Part shown: one piece after another, positions 5,678-5,955 of the stretch
Layout of the letters: each line of letters begins with the position of its first letter
Position numbering within the stretch: position 1 is the first letter of the stretch
Assembly: GCA_037132075.1 (NCBI GenBank)
Contig: JBAXPV010000084.1
Location: 1 to 5,955 of the forward strand
Source of the DNA: JBAXPV01 sp037132075
GTDB lineage: Bacteria > Bacteroidota > Bacteroidia > Bacteroidales > CAIXZF01
Reading direction: 5' to 3'
Length of the DNA stretch: 5,955 nt
Made by a program: the position numbers and the translations under genes
Notes under the pieces: generated by a model
Seen by the model: only the letters and a program-made list of their open reading frames with translations
Told to the model about the DNA's origin: nothing
Database searches by the model: none

Positions 5678-5955
5678 TTACAGCAGTCCTTCATCTGCCC
5701 AGGAGAAATAAGAGGAATCTCCGATAATGAGGTGGTCAATGATATTCAACTGGAGGAAAATTCCGGCTTCTTTGAGGTTTTTGGTGAGAAGTATGTCAGC
5801 ATCACTTGGGCGGGTATTGCCTGATGGGTGATTATGCGAAAGAATTATATATGAAGCATGTGTTTTTAGTGCTGTTTGAAAGATGATCTTAGGGTCCGCA
5901 ACGGTCCCGGCGACACCTCCGGTGGATACTATTTTGTATCCGATGACTTTGTTGC
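5678..5955 (-). CDS. radC: RadC-family JAB/JAMM-domain protein (C-terminal part, cut by window edge)
   Basis: The visible 91 C-terminal residues form most of a RadC-type JAB (MPN/JAMM) domain. The diagnostic stretch SHNHPSGNTRPSDAD lies at about 5795-5839 and supplies the two histidines and the aspartate of the JAMM zinc site. It is followed by the family-typical IIDHLIIGD and a C-terminus close to SYFSWADEGLL. The TAA stop is at 5678-5680, a normal ending for the family. The N-terminal part, including the helix-hairpin-helix region of full-length RadC and the catalytic glutamate, lies beyond the window. The old DNA-repair name is doubtful: the original radC102 mutation of Escherichia coli maps to recG, and no biochemical role is established. 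Such genes are frequent on mobile elements in Bacteroidota. A strong terminator directly downstream separates it from the phage-like genes, so it is probably transcribed separately from them. The family call is very secure; whether this is the core-genome copy or an element-borne paralogue is not known. Confidence 0.95.
   Translation of the reverse strand, partial: NKVIGYKIVSTGGVAGTVADPKIIFQTALKTHASYIILSHNHPSGNTRPSDADILLTKNLKEAGIFLQLNIIDHLIIGDSSYFSWADEGLL

Overview
The window looks like chromosomal or prophage DNA from a member of the Bacteroidota. The reasons are inferential. The 454-aa portal-like protein and the 336-aa protein resembling DUF6712 are of types I associate with phage-like loci in that phylum, most starts lack a clear Shine-Dalgarno sequence, and the base composition is moderate. 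No rRNA, tRNA, CRISPR array or insertion sequence is visible.

Nearly all coding capacity is on the minus strand, so the window reads from right to left. At the right edge (5678-5955) is the C-terminal part of a RadC-family JAB/JAMM-domain protein with its HxH...D metal-binding motif intact. It is followed by a strong rho-independent terminator (5635-5659) with a GAAA tetraloop. About 40 bp further on, a tightly packed eight-gene run begins: a 94-aa conserved-looking small protein with a GTG start (5311-5595), a phage portal-like protein (3954-5318), a head-tail-connector-like protein resembling DUF6712 (2954-3964), a 299-aa unknown (2052-2951), a 155-aa possible tail-completion or terminator protein (1588-2055), a 102-aa membrane-anchor plus coiled-coil protein (1283-1591), a 143-aa membrane protein (799-1230), and a 200-aa N-terminally anchored protein resembling the DUF6808-type group (194-796). 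Neighbours overlap by 4-11 bp or are 2 bp apart, except for one 52-bp gap before the 143-aa gene. This implies one mRNA with translational coupling. A second rho-independent terminator (139-170) closes the unit.

Read together, the first five genes resemble the vertex/neck module of a tailed-phage particle, meaning the portal, the connector and the start of the tail. The last three are small membrane-associated proteins that could serve lysis or envelope passage. Two absences stand out. No terminase precedes the portal within its transcription unit, and no capsid or protease gene lies between portal and connector. The missing parts may lie elsewhere in a prophage, or the locus may be a reduced phage-derived element; this window alone cannot decide. 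The 140 bp left of the final terminator hold no convincing gene, apart from a possible 12-residue C-terminus of a convergent plus-strand gene.
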